This document shows, piece after piece, positions 46,350-59,500 of a DNA stretch of 64,000 bases. The position numbers and the translations under genes are program-made. The stretch lies in the NCBI GenBank assembly GCA_026874595.1, contig CM049310.1, positions 26,831,058 to 26,895,057 of the forward strand, given 5' to 3'. The number at the start of each line of letters is the position of its first letter. The first letter of the stretch is position 1. The stretch comes from Sipunculus nudus. Lineage: Eukaryota > Annelida > Sipuncula > Golfingiida > Sipunculidae. A model generated the notes under the pieces. It saw nothing but the letters and a program-made list of their open reading frames with translations. It was not told where the DNA came from and made no database searches.

Positions 46350-46722
46350 TTTACAATGCGATTTGTATTTTATTATTCAAAGAGATTTTGCTTTTTTTTA
46401 TTTAATTATGTAACTAATATACCTAATAAGCTGTTTTGTTCTGAATTTGTCTTGAAACTTTTGTCACTCTTAGAAAATCTAGTTATATATATCACAGGTC
46501 CATCGGAGTGTGCCACAATACATAATTTGAATGAAACGGGTAATATTTTAGAATATTTAAGTTATTGGTCGTAGACAAAAGGGTGATGTTTAAAAGTGGC
46601 ACGTTGTTTCTGAAATACTCAAATTAAACAATCTAAGGACACTTTGTTAACACCAAAGGCGAGGTCTTCTGGAAATCATTCACTTCGCTCGTGTCAGTGC
46701 GGCCGGAGAATCATGTAAAATC

Positions 46723-46784
46723 GTCCCCAGGGCGCCATCTATATTTAACATTTTTTTAGTAAATGTAGATGGCGCCATGGGGAC
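46723..46784. repeat. Short inverted repeat (24-bp arms, 14-bp loop)
   Basis: Arms GTCCCCAGGGCGCCATCTAT... (46723-46746) and its near complement (46761-46784) match at 22 of 24 positions. The arm contains GGCGCCATCTA. TAGATGGCGC-type strings also occur singly at 36058, 48583 and 62743. Confidence 0.85.
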
Positions 46785-47271
46785 AATCATGCACAATCAT
46801 GCACCTCACACGTGTCCATGAAATATTGTGGACACACCAGAAATATAAATCATTCCAACGACCGTCAAGTAAGGGAGGTAGACGTTCGTGACATACACAC
46901 CAGCATGCTCACGTAACAAGAACCAGGCAAAGATAGAGCAGACATCCTTTGTTTTCCTCTCCACGCATGCATGTGTAGCCAGAACTTGACCTCATCTGTC
47001 TGTGTAAAACTTCCGTGTGAATGAAAGTCTACAGTGTTTTTGTTTAGATGTAATACTTATTGTAACATGAATATTCAATACACCTGTGTTGTATGAATGA
47101 ATGTGGATTAACATTTATATGTAACAAACAGTAGAAGATTCAGTAATTCGAAAAAAGGGTAAGGGGGGGGGGATATCTTGGCTAATACTGGGTAAGCGGT
47201 TCATAAATGTTCTTAAATTTATTTTTTTGGTTTGAAAAATCTTATTGAAATAATATATATATATATATATA

Positions 47272-47313
<42 letters not shown>

Positions 47314-47556
47314 TATATCCCTCCTTAGGATCCGCCACTGAAAAGAATTATATTATAGACTGTGTAAGTACTTGTTCGCAACCCCGGCCGCGTCCGTCCA
47401 ATGTATAAGTAAAATCAATTCAAATCACAGTATCCCATTTTTATAGGCTTTTACTAAGTCAACCCCAACTTTTCTGTGGATATTGTTTGTCTTATGAAAT
47501 GAACTGTGTTACTCTCCAACAGTTTAAGCTGAGTGGTTTGTGGGCGGTTTAAACGG

Positions 47557-47607
<51 letters not shown>

Positions 47608-48071
47608 TGAATATATATACGTGTTTAAGCGTTCCTAAGAAAGTACATACATTTAAGGTGAATAAGGCAGTAGCAATTGATCTGATAATTTGTAGTTCAC
47701 TGTAATATACGAATATATTATTACTAATTTCAGTTTAGTTTAAAGCTTTATAAAATTTGAAAGAAACAAAATTCCTTGCGTTAGTTGGTATATTGTATTC
47801 GAATCCGGTAGAAGGAAACATCTGTGTTCACATGGTTGGCGCTTTGAAGTGTGAATTCGTGATCCAATGATACCGGTACGGAGAACGTCTAACCTTTGCG
47901 ACGTGATATATGAAACGCATCGTAAGCTTAGAAGAGGCTCAAGCATCAGACGTGTTTACAAGCCACTCAAGGTAAAGTATGTTTCTATGGGTACGTGAAC
48001 TTAGTATGACTAACATACTAGCCTAAACTCCGACATAAACGGCAGGGATTTGTGATGTATATACACAAGGA

Positions 48072-48079
48072 TATAAAAA
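48072..48079 (+). promoter_or_regulatory. Possible TATA box of the Gal-lectin/CUB gene
   Basis: TATAAAAA lies 71 bp upstream of the start codon at 48150, placing transcription start near 48100 and a 5' UTR of about 50 nt. Plausible by position only. Confidence 0.35.
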
Positions 48080-48149
48080 TATGGAACAAGCTGATTGGCA
48101 GGTTATCATAGTTATTATAAGATTATATGGCTTGCATGTATATATCTAC

Positions 48150-48210
48150 ATGGAGATTCTCTCGTTCCTTCTGATATTCACGTGTTACTTGATTCAGGCG
48201 GAGTCCTTTG
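48150..48210 (+). CDS. Gal-lectin/CUB gene exon 1: signal peptide
   Basis: ATG 48150 begins MEILSFLLIFTCYLIQAES, a standard leader with likely cleavage after QA. The donor TTTG|GTAAGT is near consensus; phase 1. Confidence 0.78.
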
Positions 48211-51200
48211 GTAAGTAATTATGAAAGTATTTTTTATTGGTTCTCGACGTTTATCATCCAGGGCGGTGCAAGACGTCGGTTGTGTATGTTGTGCTACCAA
48301 TATTTATTTTACTTTGACTAAACCACAGGGAACTTAAGATCAATATACTTCCCTCGACCCCTGAACTAATGTATATTGATATATACATTATATGATATAT
48401 ATATATATATATATATTAAATGTCGGATGATATGAACTTTATAATCATTTTAATCTCTGATTTACTTAGTTACTCATCAATGTCACCTGTCAATAGTCCT
48501 CAAGTGTTTCCTTTTGATAAAATATATTTTTTTTCTGTTGAAGATATGCCGGGATTCTCTTCTTCTCATTAAAGTACATCTAGATGGCGCTGATAAGCAA
48601 ATGAGGGATTACCGTTAACAATTAGTGCTAGGATATATACATATACCTTATCAACCTGACAGTGATTATAAGTTACTATACATGGGATTAAGTATCTTAA
48701 CAAACTTTGATCCCATACAGGTCTGCCTGGCGGGAAAACGGGCTGTGAAATGGCGGGATCTGAACTCCGTCTGCTATGTAAACCGGAAGAGGTGGTTGTC
48801 GCCAATATTCATGCTGGTGGACGTGGTACTGCGAGCAAGGTACACCCAGGTTGCAGACCAAACCAGGACGACTGCATAGGTTACGTGGACATTGGTATGA
48901 CTGATGAATTCCCGTTAGGACGTAGTTATGTGCAGTCATGCGTTTGGAAGAACAGTGAATGCATTTTTGATATTCCGCGGAACAAGGCCCTGTCTGGCAT
49001 CGCTGAAAGCAGGGGAGGAACCATCCTGTGTAACAGCCGCGTGGATTATGCTTATTATGAGGATTTTCACTGTGTGAAACGTAAGTTAATCTACATCTTG
49101 TTTAAACTAAAAGGTAAGCTGTGCACAACCAGTTAAAGATTCAGGCAAACATATCCCAGTACAGTGAGTATATCGTATCTTAAAGAATGAAATAACGCTT
49201 GAGTCCTTATCCGCGCTCCACCATATAAAAAGAAAAATTCCGCCGATCAGCCAATAATGCCTCGACAGCCCACCAACTTCATGCTTAATTATAAATATAT
49301 AAAAGATACCCATCCCCCAACCAACACACACATAGCGTTTGTCCTTTTTCTGTGCGGTTGGGAGTTTCAGATTATATGAATAATTCACAGTACAAATCAG
49401 TTCATGAGGGAGCTACGTACAAGACAGACATGCATTTATGAGCAATGTCGGCAAAGAACGCCCTCTGCGGACTATAGTTAGCATCCCACCCTACCTCGGT
49501 TAAAAATAAAGATGTATTATTTCACAACAATCTGGTATTATCAGTTAAAACCGAAAATAGGTAGGTGTCAAACAAAACGTTCCGTCATGCTCAAGAACAA
49601 TGGAAATAATTAAATAATACATGTGGCGAGTAGATTTAAGGTACGGCCACCACCCGATCACGTTTCAGCACCTAATGACTGTGATTGTCGTTACGTAGGC
49701 CTATACGTCATGATTCCAGTGCTCCTTATGTAAATATTAGTCATTTCTAATCATATACATGGCTACTCTTCGTGATCATCATTGTTATTTGGTTGTTGTT
49801 ATGAAAATTCTGATATTTTTGTGTGCTTCAGGATGAATAATCAGTGGAACATTAATACAAAATTTTCCCACCAGAGGTCTTCACTATGTGCCTCAAAACA
49901 CCACAGTTAATGGTGCAATGTAGACGTCCCGATGTCTTTTCTTTTCATATTTTCCGAAAAGACGGACATTTAGAAAACCTGAAAACTGTGATAACTTTAA
50001 TCACAAACATTAGTTAAGAGTTTTATGGTATACCTTAATGGTCGATCAAGCTTGTTATCCAGTAAGTCACAGCTGGGTAGACGATTACACCTTCGTTGCT
50101 GAGATGTTCGCCCATCAGACCAGCTGGCGCATATATTTCAGCCATTGTGCTACCCTGTATAAAAGAGCAACATGGTGCAGAAAAACACGAATTTACCGAA
50201 ATCGTAGTGCACTGGGCAGACAAGGTTCAAATTAAGTGCATTGTGGTCATTATAGGCGTGGCGGAGAGATCTGATGTAAAGCGTATTCGTTTAGTTCACG
50301 GAATCTGTTATAGGTAGCGCTGTGATAGCTCCTTAGTTGATGTTAAATTTCTCAGGATTTATAGGAAAATATGGAAAATAACCTCCTTAGGCCACACTTG
50401 GCATCATTCGGGACAGTTCAAACTAAAAAGCGGGCATTCTCGATGCACGGAGATGGAGGTGTTGTGTGACAGCGGGCCGGTGCCACCACTGTCAATTATA
50501 ATACACATGGCCTGATTTAAATGTATCATCATAATCGCATATATTAATCTGGATCTCCGCTTGAGGCACCCCCGGCTCTTGTAAAGCAGTAGTGAAGTTA
50601 TATATTGAAACTTGTGCCTTTAATTTCATGAATCCCATGTGTTCCCATACACAGGAGAAAGTTCCACGATATTGTCCTCGGTTCTGTTCTCTTACAGGCG
50701 CAATGATACACGACATATGCAGCGCGATGTCTCATGTCAAGAGAAGTATAACTGGACGGACGGGATTTCTGGTCAGTCCCGGGTTTCCAGGGAGACATGA
50801 TCTTGGCGTCTGTACCAGGAATATAAACGTGCGTGACGGGTACAACCTTCTGATAGCGTTAGAATACATGGACGTAGAACTTGAAGATGACGAGGTGGAC
50901 AAGGACACCCTGTGCTATCAAACACACCTCAATGTAACTGATGCAGTCACCGGCCAACAGGTGGCGCGGTTTTGCGACAGGACACGGTTCACCATAATCT
51001 TAGAGTTGTCGCGTGTGACAATCACTTACGTCGCCATGGACCGGCATAGTAATGGTTTTGTTCTGCGCTTCCAAGGTATTTGTCTATTTATAATAGGTGT
51101 AAACCGTATTATATTTATATTATGCAGATAAAAGCAACAAAGTTAGAAACTTAATATATATAATTATATTCTTTTTTACTCTCGTAATTCCGTGTGCAAA

Positions 51201-51491
51201 CTAAATTAAGACCTCTCTAAATTTTCATTTACCTAGATCTCCAGGTATGGCATCTCACGACGTCTAATTTACGAGAACATTAAATGGACTCAATTAAATT
51301 TTACGATTTAATTATATTCGTTAAAGGCAACTGGTTAATTGAAAGTACAAACATTAAAAAGATGAATATGCCACTCTAAGAATCGTCAATGTGGTAATAC
51401 AAACGAGGGCGCTTTACTAACGATCAATATCTTCGTTTCAGTAACTGTATATTTTTCACATGCTTTATGATACATGTTATTTTGCCGTGTT

Positions 51492-51561
<70 letters not shown>

Positions 51562-51765
51562 GGCACCAAAATAAAATTAGCCTTCACAGATATCATTGTA
51601 ATGTAACTTAAAGTTTGTCAATTTTATGTTTCAGAGATTAGAAAAACCCAAGTCACCACTAGCAAAGATGCCCCGCGTTGTTCCAAGGCCACCATATTGA
51701 GCGTGAATTCAATATGGACGCTGATCAGTTTTCTGTTCCTTCATTCCTTCCTCTATAAACTATAA
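48150..51765 (+). CDS. Gal-lectin-like (SUEL) plus CUB protein, probably GPI-anchored (4 exons)
   Basis: Exons 48150-48210, 48721-49080, 50698-51075 and 51635-51765 join in phase 1 throughout: 930 nt, 309 residues. Residues 1-18 or so are a signal peptide. Residues 21-141 hold eight cysteines (29, 40, 65, 72, 94, 101, 124, 138) around a CEMAGSELRLLC start, the layout of SUEL/rhamnose-binding lectin domains, though the usual YGR triad is not clear (GGRGT instead). Residues 142-266 are a CUB domain with four cysteines and candidate calcium ligands (EYMD, VTD). Residues 267-309 end in a hydrophobic stretch without a cytoplasmic tail, like a GPI signal. A cell-surface recognition role is inferred. 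The downstream AATAAA near 51964 may end the transcript. Confidence 0.82.
48721..49080 (+). CDS. Gal-lectin/CUB gene exon 2: SUEL-like lectin domain
   Basis: Acceptor CCCATACAG and donor AAAC|GTAAGT; 360 nt, symmetric phase 1. It encodes the eight-cysteine domain in a single exon, with SELRLLCKPEEVVVANI and CVWKNSECIFDIPRN as the most family-like stretches. Confidence 0.85.
50698..51075 (+). CDS. Gal-lectin/CUB gene exon 3: CUB domain
   Basis: Acceptor TTCTCTTACAG and donor CAAG|GTATTT; 378 nt, phase 1 both ends. GRTGFLVSPGFPGRHDLGVC, GYNLLIALEYMDVEL, LNVTD, RFCDR and GFVLRF follow the CUB consensus closely. Confidence 0.92.
51495..51556. repeat. (TA)n microsatellite in Gal-lectin/CUB intron 3
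   Basis: About 30 TA dinucleotides about 80 bp upstream of the exon 4 acceptor. Likely length-variable between alleles. Confidence 0.9.
51635..51765 (+). CDS. Gal-lectin/CUB gene exon 4: linker and hydrophobic C-terminus
   Basis: Acceptor ATGTTTCAG; the frame runs EIRKTQVTTSKDAPRCSKAT, then a hydrophobic ending SIWTLISFLFLHSFLYKL and TAA at 51763. Only two residues follow the last Tyr, so a GPI signal fits better than a transmembrane segment with a cytoplasmic tail. Confidence 0.75.
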
Positions 51766-52277
51766 TTTAAAAAGGAGACATCTTTTGTATGTAAACTTTA
51801 GTTATAATACAACGGTGGTGGGATGGAACGTAAGGTTGTTTCATGCAGTAGTGAAACTTGATGCTATATGTAATGCACAGATACTGTGCATAAAGCTAGG
51901 ATAGACATTGGTAATATGACATTGTTTATTATTGTAACACCAGTCAAACAACATAGTTGACAAAATAAAAATGTGGCATGTGCTGTTGAGTTTAAACTAC
52001 AGAAATATAGGCCCCCTAACATGTTTTGTTACTACATTTCATATTGACGCAATCAGCGTATGGTTATATGCTAAGCATCTTGCATGTCATAAGCCATACA
52101 TAATAATATACCAACAATTCAGTCAAATGTATTTTTTATTCATGAATCCATATAAGGCAAATTCTTTTAAAATAATGGTAAACATGCAGTGAAAATGTAC
52201 ACGATATGCCTGTAACAAAATGTACAGTCCTGTTAGCACGAGAGGATAATTGAAATATCGGTTAGAATAAGCAGATG

Positions 52278-52423
52278 CTACAATCTTTCATGTTTGTTTC
52301 TATGGCTACATTTACAAAGCCGACCACGTTGTCCCGTGATCAAGGCTAATACCGACAGCAGCAGGGCAGCAGCCGACAAGTGAGGCGCATGCGCATAGGA
52401 ACCCACTCTCTCCCGAATCAGCC
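52278..52423 (-). CDS. SLC16 gene exon 5: last membrane segment and tail
   Basis: Acceptor CTGTTCCAG, then GLIRERVGSYAHAPHLSAAA, a hydrophobic helix and a short basic tail to TAG at 52278. It is parallel in sequence to 63330-63430, which supports both. Confidence 0.88.
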
Positions 52424-55400
52424 CTGGAACAGAAAACATAATCCCATGATAAAACATGTTTAGAAACGATGCCATTCCGGGAGAAAGTCATTTTATACAT
52501 GTTTCATAAATATGTTCTCCGCATTATTTTATATGCAAAACAGTGCATTTACATGCACAGGGCCGTAGCCTGAGCAAGGTCTGAAGGGGGCAGTAAATGC
52601 TTTGTCAGAGCGAAGCATAACGAGGGGGCGAAGCCCACGAGTGGGGAGGGGGTGGGAGGGTGAACCGCATTTCTCTGGATTTTTTTCTTATAATATAAGC
52701 TCTAATTACAGAAACTTTATTAGGTCACCAGTTAAATTTAACTTTCTTGCAAACATTCATTTTTGCCTTAGAATGCTGAGATCTCAGGCCCCCCCCCCCC
52801 CGAATGCTACGGTATTGATGTAGGGGGCCTACTCGAGTATATGCATGTATCTGTATCAACATGACAGACAGGCCCAGGTCGCTGCTCCATGGCTAATTTA
52901 GAATTCTGCCGCTAGGGGTCTCTCTTGCCCAAGGGCATGATTTTACCCGCGAATTTCGTTATTCATTTTATGTATGATCTGAGTTTGTCAAATATTGGAT
53001 AATTCCAGGAAGGCCCTAAAAGTTTCCATTCTATGTTCTGTATGTTCAACTCTCACCAACTTGTGGCGTACTCGAGTAATGTAATCTTCCAAAGAAACTG
53101 AATGTTGATATTTCAATATTTAAGATATGTGTCAAGAAATCGATGAATTGGCGACTTATTTGGGATTCGTAGAAATCTTAAATGCAGTAAAATATAGATT
53201 ATGGCATATGTTACGGCGTTATCCTTTGGAACTTTACTGAGTTAAGTTCTAACCAACCTGTGCTAAAAATAAACACTCGGAAAAATGAGATTCATCCTCA
53301 CTACTGGAACTGACAGGGTAATTTAACGGATTGTTACTTACTACAGTACTTACCATTAACAATGGGGTAAAGTGAGAGTCCGCCTCCAAAGCCCATATTA
53401 GCGATTCCTAGACCTGTCCCAGCCAGCTGGTCACCGACAGCATCCACGACCAGCTCACCAAGCATGGCGGAGGATCCTCCAAGAGTCAGTCCAAGGACCA
53501 GCATCGACACAGCAAACATGTACAGCCCCGGGAATAAAGACAAGATTACGAGCATTACAGCGCCCGTCAGCAAGTTTGATATTAACATAAGGTGCAAGTT
53601 GGTGAATCGCAAATTTGCCAGGCCCCCAACAGCAAGACGGCCAGCCAAGTCCGCCGCGCCAGACAGAGTCAGCATCAATGAGCCCTTGTTCGTCGTGAGG
53701 CCGATCTCCTCTGCGTAGGCCGGCACGTAGATCATGAAGCCGTAAAAGGCGAAAATGAGACCGAACTGGTAAAATAGTACGCTTATAAAGCGAAGGGTCA
53801 GGAGATCACGGATATGATAACAACAACCATTCTTTGGCTTGTTAGATTTTCTGTACCCTTCTGTGTTCTCGATGAATATCGTCCCGTGCGTTTCATCACA
53901 GAATTCTATTGATTTATAACTTGTTATTACCTGATTCTCGTACGTTGGCTTTATTTCCGTATAAGAAATTATTTCAAATTCGTATTCAGCGGCTTCAACG
54001 TGGTTCTCCTCATCATGATACGCCAATAAACTCCGGCTCAATGCGGCTTTTTCTTTCAACCAGCGAGCTGTGGTTGACTGTCGACGCTCGTAGCCCCAAA
54101 GCAGCACGGCAGAAATCAGAACATGTATGACGATCCCACCGTAGATAAGGATGGCACCCCTCACGCCGAACACATTGCTTAGTTTGATGTATAGAGGTGG
54201 GAAGCCCATGGCGCCGATCGCCCCTCCCGCGTTAAGGATTCCCAGAGCCAGAGATCTGTTTTGTTTGAACATCTTACTTGTGGCGCTGATACTAGCTGTG
54301 AAAAATAAAGGGTTCGCCATCCCTGCGAAAAAAAAAAGACAAAAAGGAAACATCAGGCCAAAAAAAGGTATGGTTCTCAGGCACTATTTTTCAGAATTCA
54401 GTAGGGGCGGGCGATATTTTATTTTTTACCTTATTTGTATGTTACGATGAAAATGTCATATAATGAGGGAAAATTTTCAGGCATTACACGAAATGACTGA
54501 TTCACTCATGCATTTCATGAAATGACTAAAATGTCCACGCATAGCGTGTAATTTCTGGTTTTATGGCACAGTCATTACACGAAATGCCTGACTTCTTGTT
54601 GGCAAGTATGTTACTGCTGAATAACAACACACATTTTCTTGTGAAAATCAGTTTTTTTTTTTTATCCGGTAACAATGATTAATTTACTTTAAATAAGCTT
54701 TAATGTAGGGGGAACCTATATGAACTACATATAAAGTACATATAATATAATGCAATTATTGATTAGTAGATTTAGCCCACACTTTTAATGTTTGTCATAT
54801 AAAATTAACCTTTTCAGTCACAAAACAAGCATTCTTCATTATCTATATCTATATTATACTATTATTTGATAATACATAGTTCTTACTTCAAACATTTGTC
54901 TTTATAAGGAATCATTCACTTGTTTGTGATATTAAGGAATAAACCATTCTTCCATACATATTTATAGTATACCACCATTTACTTACAAATAAGTAAATTT
55001 TATATGTCGTTGCTATGACAAGGGTCAATGCACTTTAATCCAGCTTAAAGCTCTGGCATCTATTAAAGCTACATATATATTGTGCATGGTTACAAGTACA
55101 TTGTCGTCATCCTTAGTTGTAAGTGTAAGCCCTTCAAATGTTTATCAAAAGGACCAATTATTTTGTCAAAATAAAATGACAAGGTTTGATTCATTATTTA
55201 AATTTAAACAATATACTATATTCAAGTATACAGATATTCACAATGTACTCATTATATTAAAAAAAAATCACAAACAAATCTCTGATACTCTCTGTATTAT
55301 TCAGAGGCAATAAAGATTTTCAACAAAATCAGGTAAAAGGTTGAAAAGTCGGTTTGTAATGGTTATCCCAGGCAATCAGTGGTATGCTAAACAAAGTTCA

Positions 55401-56516
55401 AAATCCGCGTAACCTTATTGATATACTCACTTCACAGAGATCAAAGGACTGGGGGTCATTAATTGACCCGGCCTAAGATATATAGCTTAATTGACACAAT
55501 CCAGATATCCGAAAGCAAACTAGTGGTATAAAATGTAAAATAAAATAAATCATAAACAACACGTATAACGGTACTGAAGAATGGAAATTATCAATAACGC
55601 AAATATAAAAGGAGACCACGCATATCCGGATTTTCAATGTATGTCACACCAGTTGGGTCTAAAACAGCGCGGGTCATCTCGGTGGGTGTAAATGAATAAC
55701 AATTAAGAGAAACATGAATTAAAGAAAATAATAAATAAACAATGACCAGGAATATGGCAAGGCTATTTGTGATAATGCTCATTCAAAATTTAAAAAAAAA
55801 TAATGATATCTGGCTTACTTCTTCATTATGTTATAACCATGCTTGATCTTGGAAGAAGTGCTCTTAGAGACATTGTTTAACTCTTCAGTTGTTGAATAGT
55901 AAGCATCTCTTGCAACAAGAACTTTTGACTCTGAATTCTTTTCAAACAAATCATCTCTAAATTTATGTTGGATGTCATTACCCAATTTATACTGAGTAAA
56001 CAACTGACCGCAGTTCAGTTGCCAACAAGTGACAAATAATGGGTAAATCCTGGTCAACTCATACCCCCGCCCTCCACAGTAATCAGTAGAGGATGTGAGC
56101 AGATCAGTAGAAATAATTACTCCTGGTATCCCGTGATGTGGGTTGCTCAGTCATAGCAGATCATTGATTCATTATTGACAAAACACTTGGCCTGAGTTTG
56201 CCATTAATACCTCTTCAGCCTCAGAATCATTATAAAATAAATATGATAAGAAAAGTCTTCTGCAAAATCCAAAAATATATAGATTAAGCTGACTTTTTTG
56301 CAAAATAGAGCACATGAAATTGAGATTAAGTTGTTACACTGTTTGCCTAAAACACTTAAGGCAAATTGTGTAACAATGATCACTAAATTTCAGTCATTAC
56401 ACGTACTGCCAGGAAATTTGAGTCATTTCATGAAATGCCAGAGTGAATCAGTCATTTTGTGTAATGTCTTAATTTTTAAGTCATTTCACGAAATGCCTGA
56501 TTACACAGTTTCCCTG

Positions 56517-56575
<59 letters not shown>

Positions 56576-59500
56576 TAATTCAATTATACATCATAAGTTC
56601 AATATCATTGATTCAATCACCACACCTGTGCAGAGATAATGATCACCGTGTACATATTACTTACCGAATCCTAGACCCCATGTGACAATGGTGAGTGATA
56701 ATGTAGACGCTAAAAATGTGGCGATCATGGCCGCACAGCCAAGCACGCCTCCAGCGGTCAGCGTCCACCAGAGCGGGAAGCGGTCACAGAGGTAACCGCA
56801 CACCGGGGCTAAGGGTAAAGATGTATCACTATGAGTCATCAGGTCACTTGCATTAACATCACTGAATTATCTTTACCCAGTAAAACGGATAAAAAGCTAT
56901 TACAGCGATTCTAGGAAAATATATGGGTAAGGGTTTGAGGGGTTAGGGTCGCTCCCTCTGATTCAGGCAAAAAGTGTGATGATTTTTTTCCCCCGTTTCC
57001 AGCATATAATCAGGTAATAATTTATTAGCTTATTAATAGAGGTATCACGAATGGGGAGAAAAAAATTTTAAAATCAATCCGAATTTGTTTAAAATTCATA
57101 TAAGACCCCATAAAGTATACCTTTTTAAATCTAGAACAGAGTGCTCTATAATGGTATATATATGTATGTTGTTATGAAATTTACATTCATTTTCATATGA
57201 CATTTCAGTTATTTTTTAAAATGTTTAATTATATAAACAATAAACACTATTTTAAGCACCCAGTAATAGCAAGACACATTTTTAATAGGATAATGTTATA
57301 CTGCATGACAACATCTCCATTTTTTCTCTAGCACAATGATGGGCTTTTGCCAGAGATGCAACCCTAATTTAAGCTTATATCTATATCTCTGCAATTTTGG
57401 ACAAATGATATATCAAATAATATTTAACAGATTTCATAAGTTCAACACACTACATAACCGGGCACACACGATACCGGTGACTTACAGAGTGACAGCGTGG
57501 ATAGGGAGAAGCACGTTGCGATCCATCCAGTTTTAAACGCTCCTTGTTCGTACATCTCCAGAAAATCCAGGAACAGAAGGCCATAGGAACGCACAAGTCC
57601 GTCTCCTGCGCACATGTTTACCGACAACCCTGTACAAAGAAAGAGTGATCTTTTATATATCTCAATGGAGCATGGAGCGCATATCAGCCGGGCCCTAAGT
57701 GTACTGGAGGGTTGGGTACTATAAGCAGACATTTATTATATTTTTCATGTATTATTGTACATGACACTATAATAAATAAACTCATATATATATGTACTCA
57801 GTGATGCAACTACCCAGAATGAAATCGACAAGCATCACGCGGCGTGTGACGTCAGTATGCTCTCTATGACGCACTGCCCGGGAATGAAACTGACAAGAAG
57901 TATGGTTCAGATTCTGTGACGGCGCCAACGCCTGTCCACTTTTGAATTATTTTTCAAGTGTTTGTGAAAAATAGAGTGACCGTACCCGGGATGCGTAATA
58001 AAGTGGAGAATAAGAACGCCGGATGATTGTTATAGCAGTCAAACATACCGATTGCTGGGACATATTCTTATCGTGTTCCCGTTTTCCTTGGCGCTGACTG
58101 GTCATCTTATCATATATACTTAAAGGGACATAATCAGGGGCAATATTATGCCCATTCTTTCACATTATCAGTTCAGTTTTGCTTTATGCAGAAGTTTCCC
58201 AGCAAAACCTCTCAAGCACACAGTCTCAGTACCTCACATACAGCTGTTTAACACATTGTTATGGCTCTGCTGGTTGGTTAACATAATCAACGTGTGTATG
58301 TTTATCATAACAAGGCCGCGTGACTGGAAGTCCGATTGTGAGCCGCAACATGCGGTGTTTCAGCCAGTGGGAACATGTATTACATTTTTTTAACCAAGCC
58401 AGGGCATTTCCTGATTGACACGTGTTGTAGCTTCGCGATGCACACGGCCCGACATGCTATATTCATGTTGACATCTCGGATCGCGCCCGGTCCACTGTTT
58501 GTAACTCACGTTTACAGGAGTAAACAAACGGTTTCAAGGCAATGTTTTGGCAATTACTAGTTTATTTTAAAAGGGAGAAGCTATTTTTCGTGTTAATGCA
58601 ACATGCTTTATAGGTGATTGGGCCCCTTTAAGGCCACGCATTTCATCTCTTATTTTACGAAGCTCGATTATCATACCTCAGTCTGGTGGAGAGGGATTAT
58701 GTTTAAGGTGTCTTAGATAAGTCCACAAGCTTTATAATTGCATGTCTCTGTTACAATTTAAACTTAAAATAAAAAAACTTACAATTTATAACAAAGTGAA
58801 TTTTGGTATTATTTCTTATTAACCATGGACAGAAAATCACTTTTGGTCGATGCTATATGCCTCCCCCAGTAAGGTATGCATTTATTACCTTGTGTGTGTG
58901 TCTTCACAAAATAACTCACGCAGTCATAAACGGAATCCCATGAAATTTTCAGAGCACCTCGGGAAGGGGCCAATTAATAATCAATTAGATTTTGGTGTGG
59001 GTCTGGATAATGATCCGGATTTAGGAAGGACTTCCAGGAATATTCACAAATGTGATGTCACATATGCCCATTTGAACATGGGAATATGGGTCAAGTAAGT
59101 AAATGCAAACACTTATGGAACCAAGGAACCTGGGAATATGGGCAGAGGATTGAATTAAAACAAGAATTGTGGAGTAATGTAAATTTTATGACCACCCACA
59201 TTTTTGAGATTGCATATTTCTAGTTTCCAATAAAATATTTTTAAAACTTTTTTAAAATATAAAATATGTTATATCTCGGAATATAAAAATAAAAAAAGGC
59301 TATCCACATATGTTCATCCCGTTTGATTGCAAAACTATCCCAAGAAATATTTCATAAGTTCATGATTTTAAATTATCGACTGAAAGTTATATCTGAATAT
59401 ATACATTTTTCTTATTTATATGCACAATTATCGATTTTAAAAATGTTTAACATTCATTAAGGACAATTTGAAGGACTTTTTTGGATGAAATATAAATAAA

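Larger units (their letters stand above)
46350..48149. other. No gene seen; hairpin and microsatellites
   Basis: Holds the short inverted repeat at 46723-46784, TA microsatellites at about 47252-47311 and 47561-47604, a G-run at 47163-47171 and otherwise short frames. The right end carries the putative promoter of the Gal-lectin/CUB gene. Confidence 0.4.
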
